This document shows, piece after piece, positions 54,466 through 63,446 of a DNA stretch of 64,000 nucleotides. Origin of the DNA: JAGSPQ01 sp038206395 (GTDB lineage: Bacteria > Myxococcota > Myxococcia > Myxococcales > Myxococcaceae); the NCBI GenBank assembly GCA_038206395.1, contig JBBRAX010000001.1, positions 1 to 64,000 on the forward strand, written 5' to 3'. Both the position numbers and the translations under genes were made by a program. The notes below the pieces were generated by a model. The model searched no databases. It was not told the DNA's origin and worked only from the letters and a program-made list of their open reading frames with translations. Numbering within the stretch: position 1 is the first letter of the stretch; every line of letters begins with the position of its first letter.

Positions 54466-54855
54466 TTATCGTTTCTTCGGTTGTGACGCCACTGCCGATT
54501 TGGCCGCCGTCGACTTCTTGAGGCGGTTGGCGATCTCGTTACCCTCGGCGAGCAGATCATTGATGCTCGCGTTCTGCTCCTGAATCTTCTGGGTCACGGT
54601 TTCCAGCGACTTCATCACCTGGCCGAAAGAAGAGTTCAGCTGCAGCTTGCCCTTCGACACCTGGGCCCAGACGGCTTCGCCGAGGTCGCGGAAGGCGCGA
54701 TCGAGATCCCGATCGAGCATGTTCTGGGAGACCTTGGCCTGGGCGAGGCTCGCCATGTGCTCGACCTGGCGGCGCAGGTCCGTCACCTGGCCCTGGGCGG
54801 CTTCCCAGGCGGCCTGAATCTCTCGAATCTTGTCGGCTTGCGGGTTGGGCGTCAT
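54466..54855 (-). CDS. Coiled-coil protein of unknown function
   Basis: The 129-residue hydrophilic protein has no signal peptide and is mostly alpha-helical with heptad spacing (IREIQAAWEAAQGQVTDL, LETVTQKIQEQNASINDLL), ending in a basic tail KSAVASQPKKR. It lies 21 bases behind the RNA-methyltransferase gene and 22 bases before the tRNA. A GTG at 54864 is an alternative start. Confidence 0.65.
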   Translation of the reverse strand: MTPNPQADKIREIQAAWEAAQGQVTDLRRQVEHMASLAQAKVSQNMLDRDLDRAFRDLGEAVWAQVSKGKLQLNSSFGQVMKSLETVTQKIQEQNASINDLLAEGNEIANRLKKSTAAKSAVASQPKKR

Positions 54856-54876
54856 TGGCCGCACGCGAGTACTAAG

Positions 54877-56163
54877 TCACTGCCGCTTCGTCAACCGCGC
54901 GCCGAAGAACCCGCCGCCATCCACCTGGTGCGGCCAGACGCGCAACAGCTCGCCGTCGACCTGCCATGACGGGTGGCGCTTGATGAAGGCCGCGACCACC
55001 GCCTCGTTCTCTTCGTTGAGCACCGAGCAGGTGCCGTAGACGATCACGCAGTCGTCGCGAACGCCCTTGACCACCTCGTCGAGGATCTTCGACTGGGTCG
55101 CGACCAGCTCTTCGACCTTCTTCCACTGCAGCTTCCACTTCTGATCAGGCTCCCGGCCCAGCGTCCCACTGCCACTGCATGGGGCGTCGATCAGCACCAC
55201 GTCGGCGTCCTTGAGACGCACCGTGTCGGGGAAGCTTAAGTTCTTCACCCCCAGCTCTCTCGCGCGGCGGCGGCCTTCTTCGAGGCGCGATCGCTTTGCG
55301 TCGGTGGCGATCACCCTGCCCGTCGGCCCGACCAGATCTGCCAAGGCGAAGCTCTTGCCGCCCGCGCCGGCGCACCAGTCGATGACGGTGGCCCCCACGC
55401 GAGGGGCGCAGAGCCGGGCCAGCTGCTGGCTGCCGAGCTCCATCACCTGCAGCCGGCGCGACTTCATCGGCTTCGACTCGAAGATCGCGCGGCCGTCGTC
55501 GGTGAGCCGAATCGAGTCGTCCACCGGGCCCGCCTCGACCTCGATGCCTTCGGCCTTCAGCTTGCCGAGGATCTCTTCCCGCGTGCCGGGCGGGCGCGCG
55601 CGGAGCCAGATGATCGGATCCCGGTTGAGCGAAGCGAGGACGGCGTCGAGGTCGCCTTCGGGAGCCGACCGCGCGATCGCCTGGGCGAGCCAGTTGGGAA
55701 ACGAGTGAAGCGTCGCCGACCTTTCCAGCGGGTCGGAAGGCAGCGGCGGCTCGAGGGTCTCGAGCACGCCGGACAACAGCGCGTCGGGAATCGAGCGCGG
55801 ACGAAGTGGCCCGGGCAGCGCGACCTCGAACAGCGTGCGCTCGGCCGAGGCCTTGGTGAGGTGCCGGCGCCAGAGCGTGTAGCGAAGGATCGCCAGGTCG
55901 CCTTCGAGCTTGAAGCCCGAGGGCGCGTGGCCGTGCGCCTTGGCGAGCAGGTCGATCAGGCGCTGGTGGCGCGAGAGCTCGCGGGCGGCCCAGGCGGCGA
56001 ACCGGCGTTCTTTGCCGCCCAGCTTTTTTTCGTTTGCCAGCGCTTCGCTGATCGCGGCGCGCAGCGGGCGGCCGTCGATGACTTCTCTGTGCGCCTTGAT
56101 CGCAGTGGCAGCTGCGGGCCGGGACGGGCGGCCTTCGACGTCGCCGAACCCGGCTGGCTCCAT
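54877..56163 (-). CDS. RsmB/NOP2-type RNA m5C methyltransferase
   Basis: A 428-residue S-adenosylmethionine-dependent enzyme that would methylate C5 of a cytosine in rRNA or tRNA. The N-terminal third is a helical NusB-like domain. The Rossmann part has VIDWCAGAGGKSFALADL (SAM site) and the two catalytic Cys motifs DAPCSGSGTLGR (motif IV) and VIYGTCSVLNEENE (motif VI), and ends in a short FFGARLTK tail. Target cannot be told; RsmB (16S C967) is one candidate. The ATG at 56163 was chosen because upstream residues look like shadow sequence. Confidence 0.88.
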   Translation of the reverse strand: MEPAGFGDVEGRPSRPAAATAIKAHREVIDGRPLRAAISEALANEKKLGGKERRFAAWAARELSRHQRLIDLLAKAHGHAPSGFKLEGDLAILRYTLWRRHLTKASAERTLFEVALPGPLRPRSIPDALLSGVLETLEPPLPSDPLERSATLHSFPNWLAQAIARSAPEGDLDAVLASLNRDPIIWLRARPPGTREEILGKLKAEGIEVEAGPVDDSIRLTDDGRAIFESKPMKSRRLQVMELGSQQLARLCAPRVGATVIDWCAGAGGKSFALADLVGPTGRVIATDAKRSRLEEGRRRARELGVKNLSFPDTVRLKDADVVLIDAPCSGSGTLGREPDQKWKLQWKKVEELVATQSKILDEVVKGVRDDCVIVYGTCSVLNEENEAVVAAFIKRHPSWQVDGELLRVWPHQVDGGGFFGARLTKRQ

Positions 56164-56282
56164 GCCATGGCTCGTAGCCCATCGATTCACGGGGGTGAAC
56201 TGCGCGTTCACCGCGCTGCCCCGCAATCGCTGGTCACCGCTGGGGCGAGGCGTTGGCAACAAGGGTGCACCAGCCACCCACC

Positions 56283-57704
56283 ATGGGAATCGACTCTGTC
56301 TCTGGCAGCGCACCGAAGGCTCCTCCTCCGCCCGTGACAACCGCACCGCCCGTGACAGCGCCTCCAGCTCCGGTCGTTGCGGAGCCAATCGTCGCCAAGC
56401 CTGCGTCGGAAGGCTTCGACGCGCCGAAAAAGAAGCCGATCTCGGTCAGTGGCCGGTATGCCGCTCCGCCTGCCGTGATGTCCGATCGAACGGATCTAAA
56501 GGATCTGGTGGCTTCCCAGCGGACACTGGCGAACGCAGGGGCAAGCCCCACCGCCGACGCGAAGAAGGCCGAGATGCCGTATGCACCGCGCTACGAAGAC
56601 GTGAAGTCCGGCAAGTCGGCGATTCAGCCCGGCACGCAAGGCCCCGCGGTAAAGAAGGTGCAGGACGAGCTGGCGATGGCTGGCTACGACGTGCCGAGCG
56701 ACGGGAAGTTCGACGACAAGACGAAGGCGGCAGTGCGCGATTACCAGGCGGCGCACGGCCTCAAGCCCGACTTCAACCACCCGGCGGGCTGGGTCGACCC
56801 GAAGACGCTGAACACGCTCGAGACAGACATGGCGGCACGACGGGCGGCGGCCGCAGCGCAGCCGTCAGGGCCCGATCGCAAGACGGTGGTCGACGTCGCG
56901 CGGAGCCCTGGCTTCAACAAGCTGAACAACTCGGAAAGGGAACAGCTGCTGAAGACGCTGAGCAGTCGGGACGCTGAGGGAGCCCTCGCGCGCAGCGAGG
57001 TGCACCGGCTGGTGCTCGACAAGGGCTACCAGACGGAAACGCCCGACGCGCAGGCCGCATCGCTGAAGGACTTCGTGACCCGCGGCGGTCACGTGCCTGG
57101 AAATAGCCTGGCTCCAGACGGGACGTACGCGAACCGGGCCGTGCCGCACAGCGTCGCGCTCAAGGATGACCTGGGAAAGGGGTGGCAGGTGCACGAGCTC
57201 ACAATCGACAACCGGAAGATCCCAATCAACCTCGAGAGCACCGGAAAGAACGGGGCGACGTCCGTGGAAGAAGCCGCAAAGGCGATCGCGTCGCTGCCCA
57301 AAGCCGACCGAGACCGAATCAAGTCGGTGATGATCACCGACCAAAACCACAACAAAGGCGCCGATACCCTCGCCGTGGCAAATACGAAGACGGGCAACGT
57401 CACCTTCTTCAACAACCCTGCGAACCACAACCCCGACACGCTCGCTTCGACCTTGCAGCACGAGGTCGGCCATCTCAAATCGAACGAGGCTTTCGGGCCG
57501 GACGGCGATCCGAAGTGGAAGACCTGGGAGAAAGCGATTGCCGACGATGGTCTGCCGCCGTCGCGCTACGCGCGCGCCAACCCCGACGAGGATTTCTCCG
57601 AGACGTACGCGCTCTACAAGCGGGTGAAGGGCACGCCCGACGAAGCGGCGGCCCGAGCGAAGTACCCGGCGCGCTTCAAGGCGCTCGACGACATCGGCGA
57701 CTGA
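56283..57704 (+). CDS. Peptidoglycan-binding protein with HEVGH metalloprotease-like domain
   Basis: A 473-residue protein without an evident signal peptide. An N-terminal Pro/Ala/Val-rich region comes first. A peptidoglycan-binding-1 domain follows at about 115-185 (QGPAVKKVQDELAMAGYDVPSDGKFD, given here as the start of the domain, and AVRDYQAAHGL). The C-terminal domain contains a zinc-site HEVGH near residue 394 (STLQHEVGHLKS) and a later Glu in EDFSETYALY that fits a gluzincin third ligand, as in lethal-factor-like peptidases. It may be a secreted or phage-tail-delivered effector. It is divergent from the methyltransferase gene. Confidence 0.78.
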   Translation: MGIDSVSGSAPKAPPPPVTTAPPVTAPPAPVVAEPIVAKPASEGFDAPKKKPISVSGRYAAPPAVMSDRTDLKDLVASQRTLANAGASPTADAKKAEMPYAPRYEDVKSGKSAIQPGTQGPAVKKVQDELAMAGYDVPSDGKFDDKTKAAVRDYQAAHGLKPDFNHPAGWVDPKTLNTLETDMAARRAAAAAQPSGPDRKTVVDVARSPGFNKLNNSEREQLLKTLSSRDAEGALARSEVHRLVLDKGYQTETPDAQAASLKDFVTRGGHVPGNSLAPDGTYANRAVPHSVALKDDLGKGWQVHELTIDNRKIPINLESTGKNGATSVEEAAKAIASLPKADRDRIKSVMITDQNHNKGADTLAVANTKTGNVTFFNNPANHNPDTLASTLQHEVGHLKSNEAFGPDGDPKWKTWEKAIADDGLPPSRYARANPDEDFSETYALYKRVKGTPDEAAARAKYPARFKALDDIGD

Positions 57705-58020
57705 ACGCGGTCTTCATCGTCGTTTGCCTTCATCCTCTGGCTTCTCCAGCGGCCTGCTCCCTCTTCGGCGCTTGCTTATTGCTGGGCGCGCGGCGCTGGC
57801 GCCTGGGGTCTCATTTCGGCGAAGGCAGGGCAAGAGAGCGAGACCGTGACGGCAAGAATCAATTCCACGTCCCGCTCCTGGTGGCCCCGAGGCGAGGATC
57901 ATCGCCGAGTTCGCGAAGAAGCGTGTTCGGCCACTGTGACGCAGGGAGCCCGCGAGGGCGGCGAACACGCCTCGAATAACGGCCCACGCCGAGCAGGTTG
58001 TGCGCTATCGGCACGGTGCA
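57705..58020. other. Gap without a supported gene
   Basis: The 316 bases hold only a weak 84-codon frame on the minus strand (57714-57968) with no recognisable product, start signal or hydrophobic segment. The upstream region of the phosphatase gene presumably carries its promoter, but I see no convincing -35/-10 pair. Confidence 0.6.
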
Positions 58021-59919
58021 ATGCGCCACTTCGCCCTGCTCGCCCTTCTGTTCGCCATGTCCTGCGTGAAACGGATCCCGCCCGAGAGGTTCGAGCTGTG
58101 GATGGCGCGCAGCGAGTCGGCGTGGACGGCGATGAAGGACGACGGCCAGCCGGTGCCGTCAATCGACAGGCCCTTCGTGCAGGCCGGCATGGGCACGTCG
58201 AAGTCGATCGTCTTCGTGGTGGTGCCGGGCGTGTCGGGAGCGGTACCGACGCTCTTGAAGCTGGAGTCGATCGACGACGGCCGGGTCGCTGCGGCGGCGT
58301 ACACGGCGAACGAGCAGCGCGTCGGCGACACGCGCCGGCTCGAGCTGGGTGGGCTGCAGCCCAACTCGCGGTACCGCGCCACCTTCAAGGCGGGCGACGA
58401 AGAAATGATCGCGGAATCGCGCACGGCTCCCGAGAAGTCAGAGGCGACCAGCGTGCTGCTGGCCAGCTGCAACGAGCCCTGGAGCCACGCGCGGCCCGAC
58501 AAGGTCACCGCCGGTGTCGCCGCGTCGCCCGTGACTGCGCTTCGCAACCTCGACCTGCGGGCCCGTGGCCTGATGCCCGTCGAGCTGAGCCGCACCGGCG
58601 AGAGCTTGAAGTTCGATCGCCCCTCGTTTCTTCTCGCGCTGGGTGACCAGGCCTACGTCGATGCCGAGCCGCTTGAACCGGGCTCGCTGGCGCTCTTCGG
58701 AGGGCCGCGCTCTGACGCGCTGCGCGTCGAGGCAAGTACGAAGTGGGCCGAGGCGCTGCGGCGCATCTACCGGATGCACTTCCTCGTCCCAAGCTTTCAC
58801 CGGACGCTGTCGAGCCTGCCGTCGGCAATGGTCTGGGACGATCACGAGATCCGCGATGGGTGGGGCAGCCAGCGCGACGAACAAGGCTTCCTGCCGAACA
58901 GCGGCGACCCGTGGCTCGACTACTTCTCTGCGGCGCGTGAAGCGACGTGGGCCTTCGAGGTGGCGCGCAACCCCAACGCCGGCGGCGCGGCGGTGACGGC
59001 TTTCGACCCGAGCCTTGACCGCGAGCTCGACACGTCTTTCTCCTGGGGCGATCGCCTGCAGGTGTTCCTGCTCGACACGCGAACCGCGCGGGGCCGGCCC
59101 GAAGGACGCGTGATGTCGGACGCGCAGCTGCAGCGGGTCAACGCGTGGCTTCTGCCGTGCGGTGTTCAGCCCAGCGTGTTTCTGCTGGGCATCCCCGTGC
59201 CGCTGTCGGTGGATCACGAGAACGTGATCAGCACCGCGGGCAAGACGCTGGCGTCCGAGCTGGACGACGACATCAACGACGGCTGGTGGGCGACGGGGCC
59301 GGCGATCGCGACGCGCGAACGGTTGGAGACGGCGATCATCGAGCACTCGGGCCGCTGCCCGGACGACCGGGTGATCCTCGTCAGCGGCGACGTTCACGAG
59401 TCCGGGCTTATCGCGCTGTCTCGCGGGGGCAGGACGTTCGCGTACGAGGTCATCTCTTCCGGGATCGCGAGCATGGTGTTCGACGGCCCGCTGTCGCGCG
59501 CGTTTCTCGCGGCGCGCACCGAGTACCTCGCCAAGAGCGACACGGGCGTCGTCTACAGCGGCATCGGCCGGGTCTCGACGGGCTCTGCTTTCGCCGAGCT
59601 CTTCTTCGAGTTCCCCGACAAGGGGTCTCCGAAGGCGCGCGTGCTCTTCTATTCGTCGTCGGCGGGGACGACCTTGACCAACCTCGGCACCACCCTGGGC
59701 GGCACGACGTGGAAGGCCGACACGACGGGCGTGGTGCAGCTGAGCGCGGGCGGGCAGATTACCGGGCCGGCGATCGAGCTGGACTACGGCATCGCTCCGC
59801 CGAGATCTTCGGACTACCAGCTGACGCCGGCGGTGACCCGCTGTTCGGCCGAGGCTTTGATTTCGGATCTGGCCACCGACTGGTCGACGGTGTTCGCCAC
59901 GCCGCGCGCCTGCCGGTAA
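58021..59919 (+). CDS. PhoD-like metallophosphatase lipoprotein
   Basis: A 632-residue exported phosphoesterase. The signal ends in FAMSC, a lipobox. A beta-sandwich N-terminal domain is followed by the PhoD metal-site motifs: FLLALGDQAYVDAE, MVWDDHEIRDGWG, FLLDTRTARG and LVSGDVHESGL. Calcium- and iron-dependent phosphodiesterase activity is known for PhoD. The final 130 residues are beta-rich. The ATG at 58021 was chosen to start the lipoprotein signal. Confidence 0.87.
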   Translation: MRHFALLALLFAMSCVKRIPPERFELWMARSESAWTAMKDDGQPVPSIDRPFVQAGMGTSKSIVFVVVPGVSGAVPTLLKLESIDDGRVAAAAYTANEQRVGDTRRLELGGLQPNSRYRATFKAGDEEMIAESRTAPEKSEATSVLLASCNEPWSHARPDKVTAGVAASPVTALRNLDLRARGLMPVELSRTGESLKFDRPSFLLALGDQAYVDAEPLEPGSLALFGGPRSDALRVEASTKWAEALRRIYRMHFLVPSFHRTLSSLPSAMVWDDHEIRDGWGSQRDEQGFLPNSGDPWLDYFSAAREATWAFEVARNPNAGGAAVTAFDPSLDRELDTSFSWGDRLQVFLLDTRTARGRPEGRVMSDAQLQRVNAWLLPCGVQPSVFLLGIPVPLSVDHENVISTAGKTLASELDDDINDGWWATGPAIATRERLETAIIEHSGRCPDDRVILVSGDVHESGLIALSRGGRTFAYEVISSGIASMVFDGPLSRAFLAARTEYLAKSDTGVVYSGIGRVSTGSAFAELFFEFPDKGSPKARVLFYSSSAGTTLTNLGTTLGGTTWKADTTGVVQLSAGGQITGPAIELDYGIAPPRSSDYQLTPAVTRCSAEALISDLATDWSTVFATPRACR

Positions 59920-60027
59920 AAAACCAGGCCGCGTGGCCCGGAAATGCTGGGGTAATTCCCGAGGAATCGTCCAGCGCCTTGCCAATTGCAGCAGAGGCGG
60001 CCGGCGAAGCCTCACCGACAATCCAGC

Positions 60028-60804
60028 ATGTCCTACCAAATTCGCCGTGGAGACACCCTTGGCCAGCTGGCCGCCCGGTTCCACACGACGGTGAAGGCGC
60101 TGGCGAACCTCAACGGGATCAAGAACGTCGACCTGATCTACGCGGGCGCGCAGCTGCGGATCCCCGACGGGTTCGATCGTCCGAGCAAGGGCGGGAAGCC
60201 GTCGTCGAGCGGCGGCGGTTCGAGCCCCGCTCCGACAGGCCAGACGCAGGGGCCTTCGGGGCCGGCTCCGACGGGCAAGGGCGCGGGCGTGACGGAAGCC
60301 CAGCTGCTCAGGATCATGCCGAACCTCGGCTCGGAGAAGGCGCGCCAGTACCTGCCCTTCTTGAACCAGGCGATGGCCGAACAGGGCATCACCACCGAGC
60401 CGCGAAAGGAGATGTTCCTCGCGCAGCTCGCGCACGAGTCGGGCGGCCTTCGCTACATGGAAGAGATCGCGTCGGGCGCGGCGTACGAGGGCCGCAAGGA
60501 CCTGGGCAACACGCAGCCGGGCGACGGCCGCCGCTACAAGGGCCGGGGTCCGATTCAGCTGACCGGCCGCGCGAACTACCGCGAGGTGGGCAAGGCGCTG
60601 GGGCTGGATCTCGAACGGCACCCGGAGATCGCGGCGCGCCCCGAAGTCGGCTTCCGCATCGCGGCGTACTTCTGGAAGTCGCGCGGCCTGAACGCGCTGG
60701 CCGACCAGGGCAACTTCCGCGAAGTCACCCGCCGCATCAACGGGGGCTACAACGGCCTGGCGGATCGCGAGCTGTACTGGGCCCGCGCACGCGCAGCGAT
60801 CTGA
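60028..60804 (+). CDS. LysM-GH19 cell-wall hydrolase
   Basis: A 258-residue protein with an N-terminal LysM domain (SYQIRRGDTLGQLAARF to GAQLRIPDGF), a Ser/Gly/Pro linker and a glycoside-hydrolase-19 domain. The catalytic Glu is probably in FLAQLAHESGGLRYMEE, with GRGPIQLTGRANYREVG and INGGYNG as family signatures. GH19 enzymes of this size are chitinases or endolysin-like muramidases. No signal peptide is visible, as in phage endolysins and predation effectors. Confidence 0.9.
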   Translation: MSYQIRRGDTLGQLAARFHTTVKALANLNGIKNVDLIYAGAQLRIPDGFDRPSKGGKPSSSGGGSSPAPTGQTQGPSGPAPTGKGAGVTEAQLLRIMPNLGSEKARQYLPFLNQAMAEQGITTEPRKEMFLAQLAHESGGLRYMEEIASGAAYEGRKDLGNTQPGDGRRYKGRGPIQLTGRANYREVGKALGLDLERHPEIAARPEVGFRIAAYFWKSRGLNALADQGNFREVTRRINGGYNGLADRELYWARARAAI

Positions 60805-61098
60805 GGTCGCCTCGGAATCGGCGCGACTGTCGCAGCGAGAAGGAAAGCTGCCGAAGCAGCCGGCTTTCAGTCGAGCAGGTGTTCGTCGATCAGGCATTCG
60901 CTCGAGATTCCGATTTCGTCCTGAAAGTGAATCTGCCCGAGGACCTTGCGATCGTCCCAGTCACCACTGGCGGACTCTTGCCGCGTCTGTGGCGCCGGGA
61001 GTGATCGTGGTTGTCATGCTCCCTCATTGAGCAAGGCGCAGGCCCGCCGACGTCCACAGCGATTGTGCGCGGTTGCCCACCGGCCGTAGGCTGCGCCC

Positions 61099-61118
61099 TT
61101 GTCGGGTCGAGCCGACAA
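61099..61118. promoter_or_regulatory. Inverted repeat, possible operator
   Basis: TTGTCGG (61099-61105) and CCGACAA (61112-61118) with a 6-base centre, 106 bases before the oxidoreductase start. Confidence 0.35.
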
Positions 61119-61166
61119 CCGACATCCCATCGTGCGCGGCCGATTTTTCACAACAAATGCATGGTT

Positions 61167-61188
61167 CTGGGTCCCTGATTCGACCCAG
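61167..61188. promoter_or_regulatory. Inverted repeat, possible operator
   Basis: CTGGGTC (61167-61173) and GACCCAG (61182-61188) with an 8-base centre, 36 bases before the oxidoreductase start, where a regulator could block transcription. Confidence 0.35.
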
Positions 61189-61223
61189 TTACCGCACCAG
61201 CGGCGCGCGCCGACTTCTCTGAC

Positions 61224-63446
61224 GTGAACATCGAACTCATTGGACTGACGGCCCTGTTCGCGGCCGGCCTCATCCTGGCGTTGCTATTTCTGCGCTCGCG
61301 CGCGAAGCGGGAAGAACGCGACGCGGCGACGCTGGCCCAGGCAAAGGCTGAAAATCGGCACCTCCCGTCGACCCTTCACCCCGTCATCGATCCAGACATC
61401 TGCATGGGCAGCCTCTCGTGCCTGAAGGTCTGCCCCGAGGGCGACATTCTGGGCGTCATCGACGGCAAGGCAGCGCTGATCGACGCGTCTGCGTGCATCG
61501 GCCACGGCAAGTGCGCCAGCGAGTGTCCAGTCGACGCGATCAAGCTCGTCTTCGGCACCAGCGAGCGCGGGCAAGACCTGCCCGAGGTCGACGAGTACTT
61601 TCAGACGAACCGCCCCGGCCTGCACATCGTCGGAGAGCTGGGCGGCATGGGCCTCATCAAGAACGCGCTCACCCAGGGCCTGCAGGTCGCGACGCACCTG
61701 AAGGGCGCCCTGCAGGGGACGAAGACGCTGAAGGGTCAGGTCGACGTCGCCATCGTCGGCGCCGGCCCCGCCGGGCTCGCCACGGCGCTCGGCCTCAAGA
61801 AGGAAGGCATCGCCTTCCGCGTGCTCGAGCAGGACACGGTGGGCGGCACGGTCGCCCACTACCCGCGGCAGAAAGTGGTGATGACCGAGAAGGTGGTGCT
61901 GCCCTTCGTCGGCAAGTTCGGGCGCGAGCTGATCTCGAAGGAACAGCTGATCGCCGGGTGGAAGCACGCCATCGCGACCGCCAAGCTGAAGATCGAAGAA
62001 GGCGTCGCGGTGACGGGGGTGTCGGGGCAAGACGGTGGGTTTCTCGTCACCACCAACAAGGGCATCGTCAGCGCGAAGAAGGTCGTGCTGGCGATTGGGC
62101 GGCGCGGCACGCCCCGGAAGCTCGGCGTCCCCGGCGAAGATCTGCCCAACGTCACCTACCGGCTGATCGACCCCCAACAGTACGAAGGGTCGAAGGTGCT
62201 GATCGTCGGCGGCAGCGACTCGGCGCTCGAGGCGGCGATGATGATCGCCGAAGAGACCGACGCCAAGGTGACCTTGAGCTATCGGCAGGAAGCGTTTGGC
62301 CGCGGACGCGAAGCCAACAAGCGCAAGTTCAAGGAGCTGGTCGAGGCAGGCAAGATTCGCGCGCTGATGCAGTCGAAGGTGCTGGAAGTGAGCCCGACGT
62401 GGGTGAAGCTCGAGTACCAGGGCCGCACCGGGAAGATGTCGAACGACTTCGTCATCGCCTGCCTCGGTGGCGAGCTGCCGGCCGAGTTCCTGAAGAACAG
62501 CGGCGTGACGATGCGGCGGCTGCACGGCGAAGAGCTCGTGGCGCGCGCCGGCCGCGGCAGCGCCAAGCGCACCGAGCTCGAGAAGTCGCAGCGCCGCTTC
62601 GCCCAGGTCCTCTTCGTGATCGGCGCCACCATCGTCCTGCTGTTGACGCTGAAGGGGTGGACCTACTACCGGCTGCCCGCAGCAGACCGCGTGAAGGATG
62701 TGGCGCACGCTGCCCTGAGGCCGTCCGGCGTCTGGGGCCACGGCGTCGGCATCGTCGCGACCCTCTTCATGATGTCGAACTTCCTCTACGCCGCGCGCAA
62801 GCGCTGGCAGTCGCTGACCTCCGTGGGCGACATCCGCAAGTGGCTAACTTTCCACCAGTTCGTCGGCTTCATGAGCCCGCTGGTGATCGCGTTTCACGCG
62901 ACCTTCAAGAGCAACAACGCCCTCGCGTCGGCGACCACGCTCTCGCTGGCGGTCGTGGTCGCCACTGGCGTGGTCGGCCGCTTCTTTCTCAGGCTGATCC
63001 CGACGGTCGAAGGAAAGACCAGCTCGAAGGGCGAGGTGATCGCCCGCTGGGAAAAGATGAAGGCGCGGATGTCAGAAAAGATCGAAGACAAGACCGAGAT
63101 CACCGACGTTCGGAAGGTGAAGGACGTGCTGTCGCGCGCCACCGACGCCGTCGGCACGTCGCTGCTCAAGTTCCTGGTGACGATGCCTTTTCGACAGGCG
63201 CGCGATCGCTTCGCGCTCGGTGCGCTGGCAGTCGAGTTCCCGTCGAGCGCGCACTACCGCGAGTTCAAGCACTCGTTCGCAGAGCTGCGCGAGCTACAGA
63301 GCCAGGCCACGTTCTACTCGGCGCTGCGAAAGCTGATGTCGGCGTGGCGGGTGTTCCACGTCGTCCTCGCCATTCTGCTGGTGGTGATGATCACGGCCCA
63401 CATCGGCGTCTCGCTGTACCTCGGCTACACGTGGATCGCGAAGTGA
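61224..63446 (+). CDS. Membrane Fe-S/flavin oxidoreductase with cytochrome-b-like end
   Basis: A 740-residue multidomain electron-transfer protein. A membrane anchor is at 5-24. A ferredoxin-like part has two clusters of three Cys each (C60/C66/C70 and C91/C97/C101), with Ser63 and His94 where a fourth Cys is usual. A thioredoxin-reductase-type FAD domain follows (VAIVGAGPAGLATALGL), then an NAD(P)H domain (VLIVGGSDSALEAAM). At least five membrane segments from about 455 carry several His (FHQFVGF, IAFHATF, MITAHIG) that could hold haem b. It starts at GTG and overlaps the multiheme cytochrome gene as GTGA, so the two probably exchange electrons. Confidence 0.82.
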   Translation: MNIELIGLTALFAAGLILALLFLRSRAKREERDAATLAQAKAENRHLPSTLHPVIDPDICMGSLSCLKVCPEGDILGVIDGKAALIDASACIGHGKCASECPVDAIKLVFGTSERGQDLPEVDEYFQTNRPGLHIVGELGGMGLIKNALTQGLQVATHLKGALQGTKTLKGQVDVAIVGAGPAGLATALGLKKEGIAFRVLEQDTVGGTVAHYPRQKVVMTEKVVLPFVGKFGRELISKEQLIAGWKHAIATAKLKIEEGVAVTGVSGQDGGFLVTTNKGIVSAKKVVLAIGRRGTPRKLGVPGEDLPNVTYRLIDPQQYEGSKVLIVGGSDSALEAAMMIAEETDAKVTLSYRQEAFGRGREANKRKFKELVEAGKIRALMQSKVLEVSPTWVKLEYQGRTGKMSNDFVIACLGGELPAEFLKNSGVTMRRLHGEELVARAGRGSAKRTELEKSQRRFAQVLFVIGATIVLLLTLKGWTYYRLPAADRVKDVAHAALRPSGVWGHGVGIVATLFMMSNFLYAARKRWQSLTSVGDIRKWLTFHQFVGFMSPLVIAFHATFKSNNALASATTLSLAVVVATGVVGRFFLRLIPTVEGKTSSKGEVIARWEKMKARMSEKIEDKTEITDVRKVKDVLSRATDAVGTSLLKFLVTMPFRQARDRFALGALAVEFPSSAHYREFKHSFAELRELQSQATFYSALRKLMSAWRVFHVVLAILLVVMITAHIGVSLYLGYTWIAK

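Larger units (their letters stand above)
60805..61223. other. 419-base intergenic region
   Basis: No gene is supported here. The right part, upstream of the oxidoreductase gene, holds two inverted repeats listed separately. No clear terminator follows the GH19 gene. Confidence 0.7.

Noticed and set aside
57714..57968. An 84-codon frame on the minus strand in the gap before the phosphatase gene
   Set aside because: It shows no ribosome binding site, signal or domain and has the Arg/Pro-rich composition of chance frames in this DNA.
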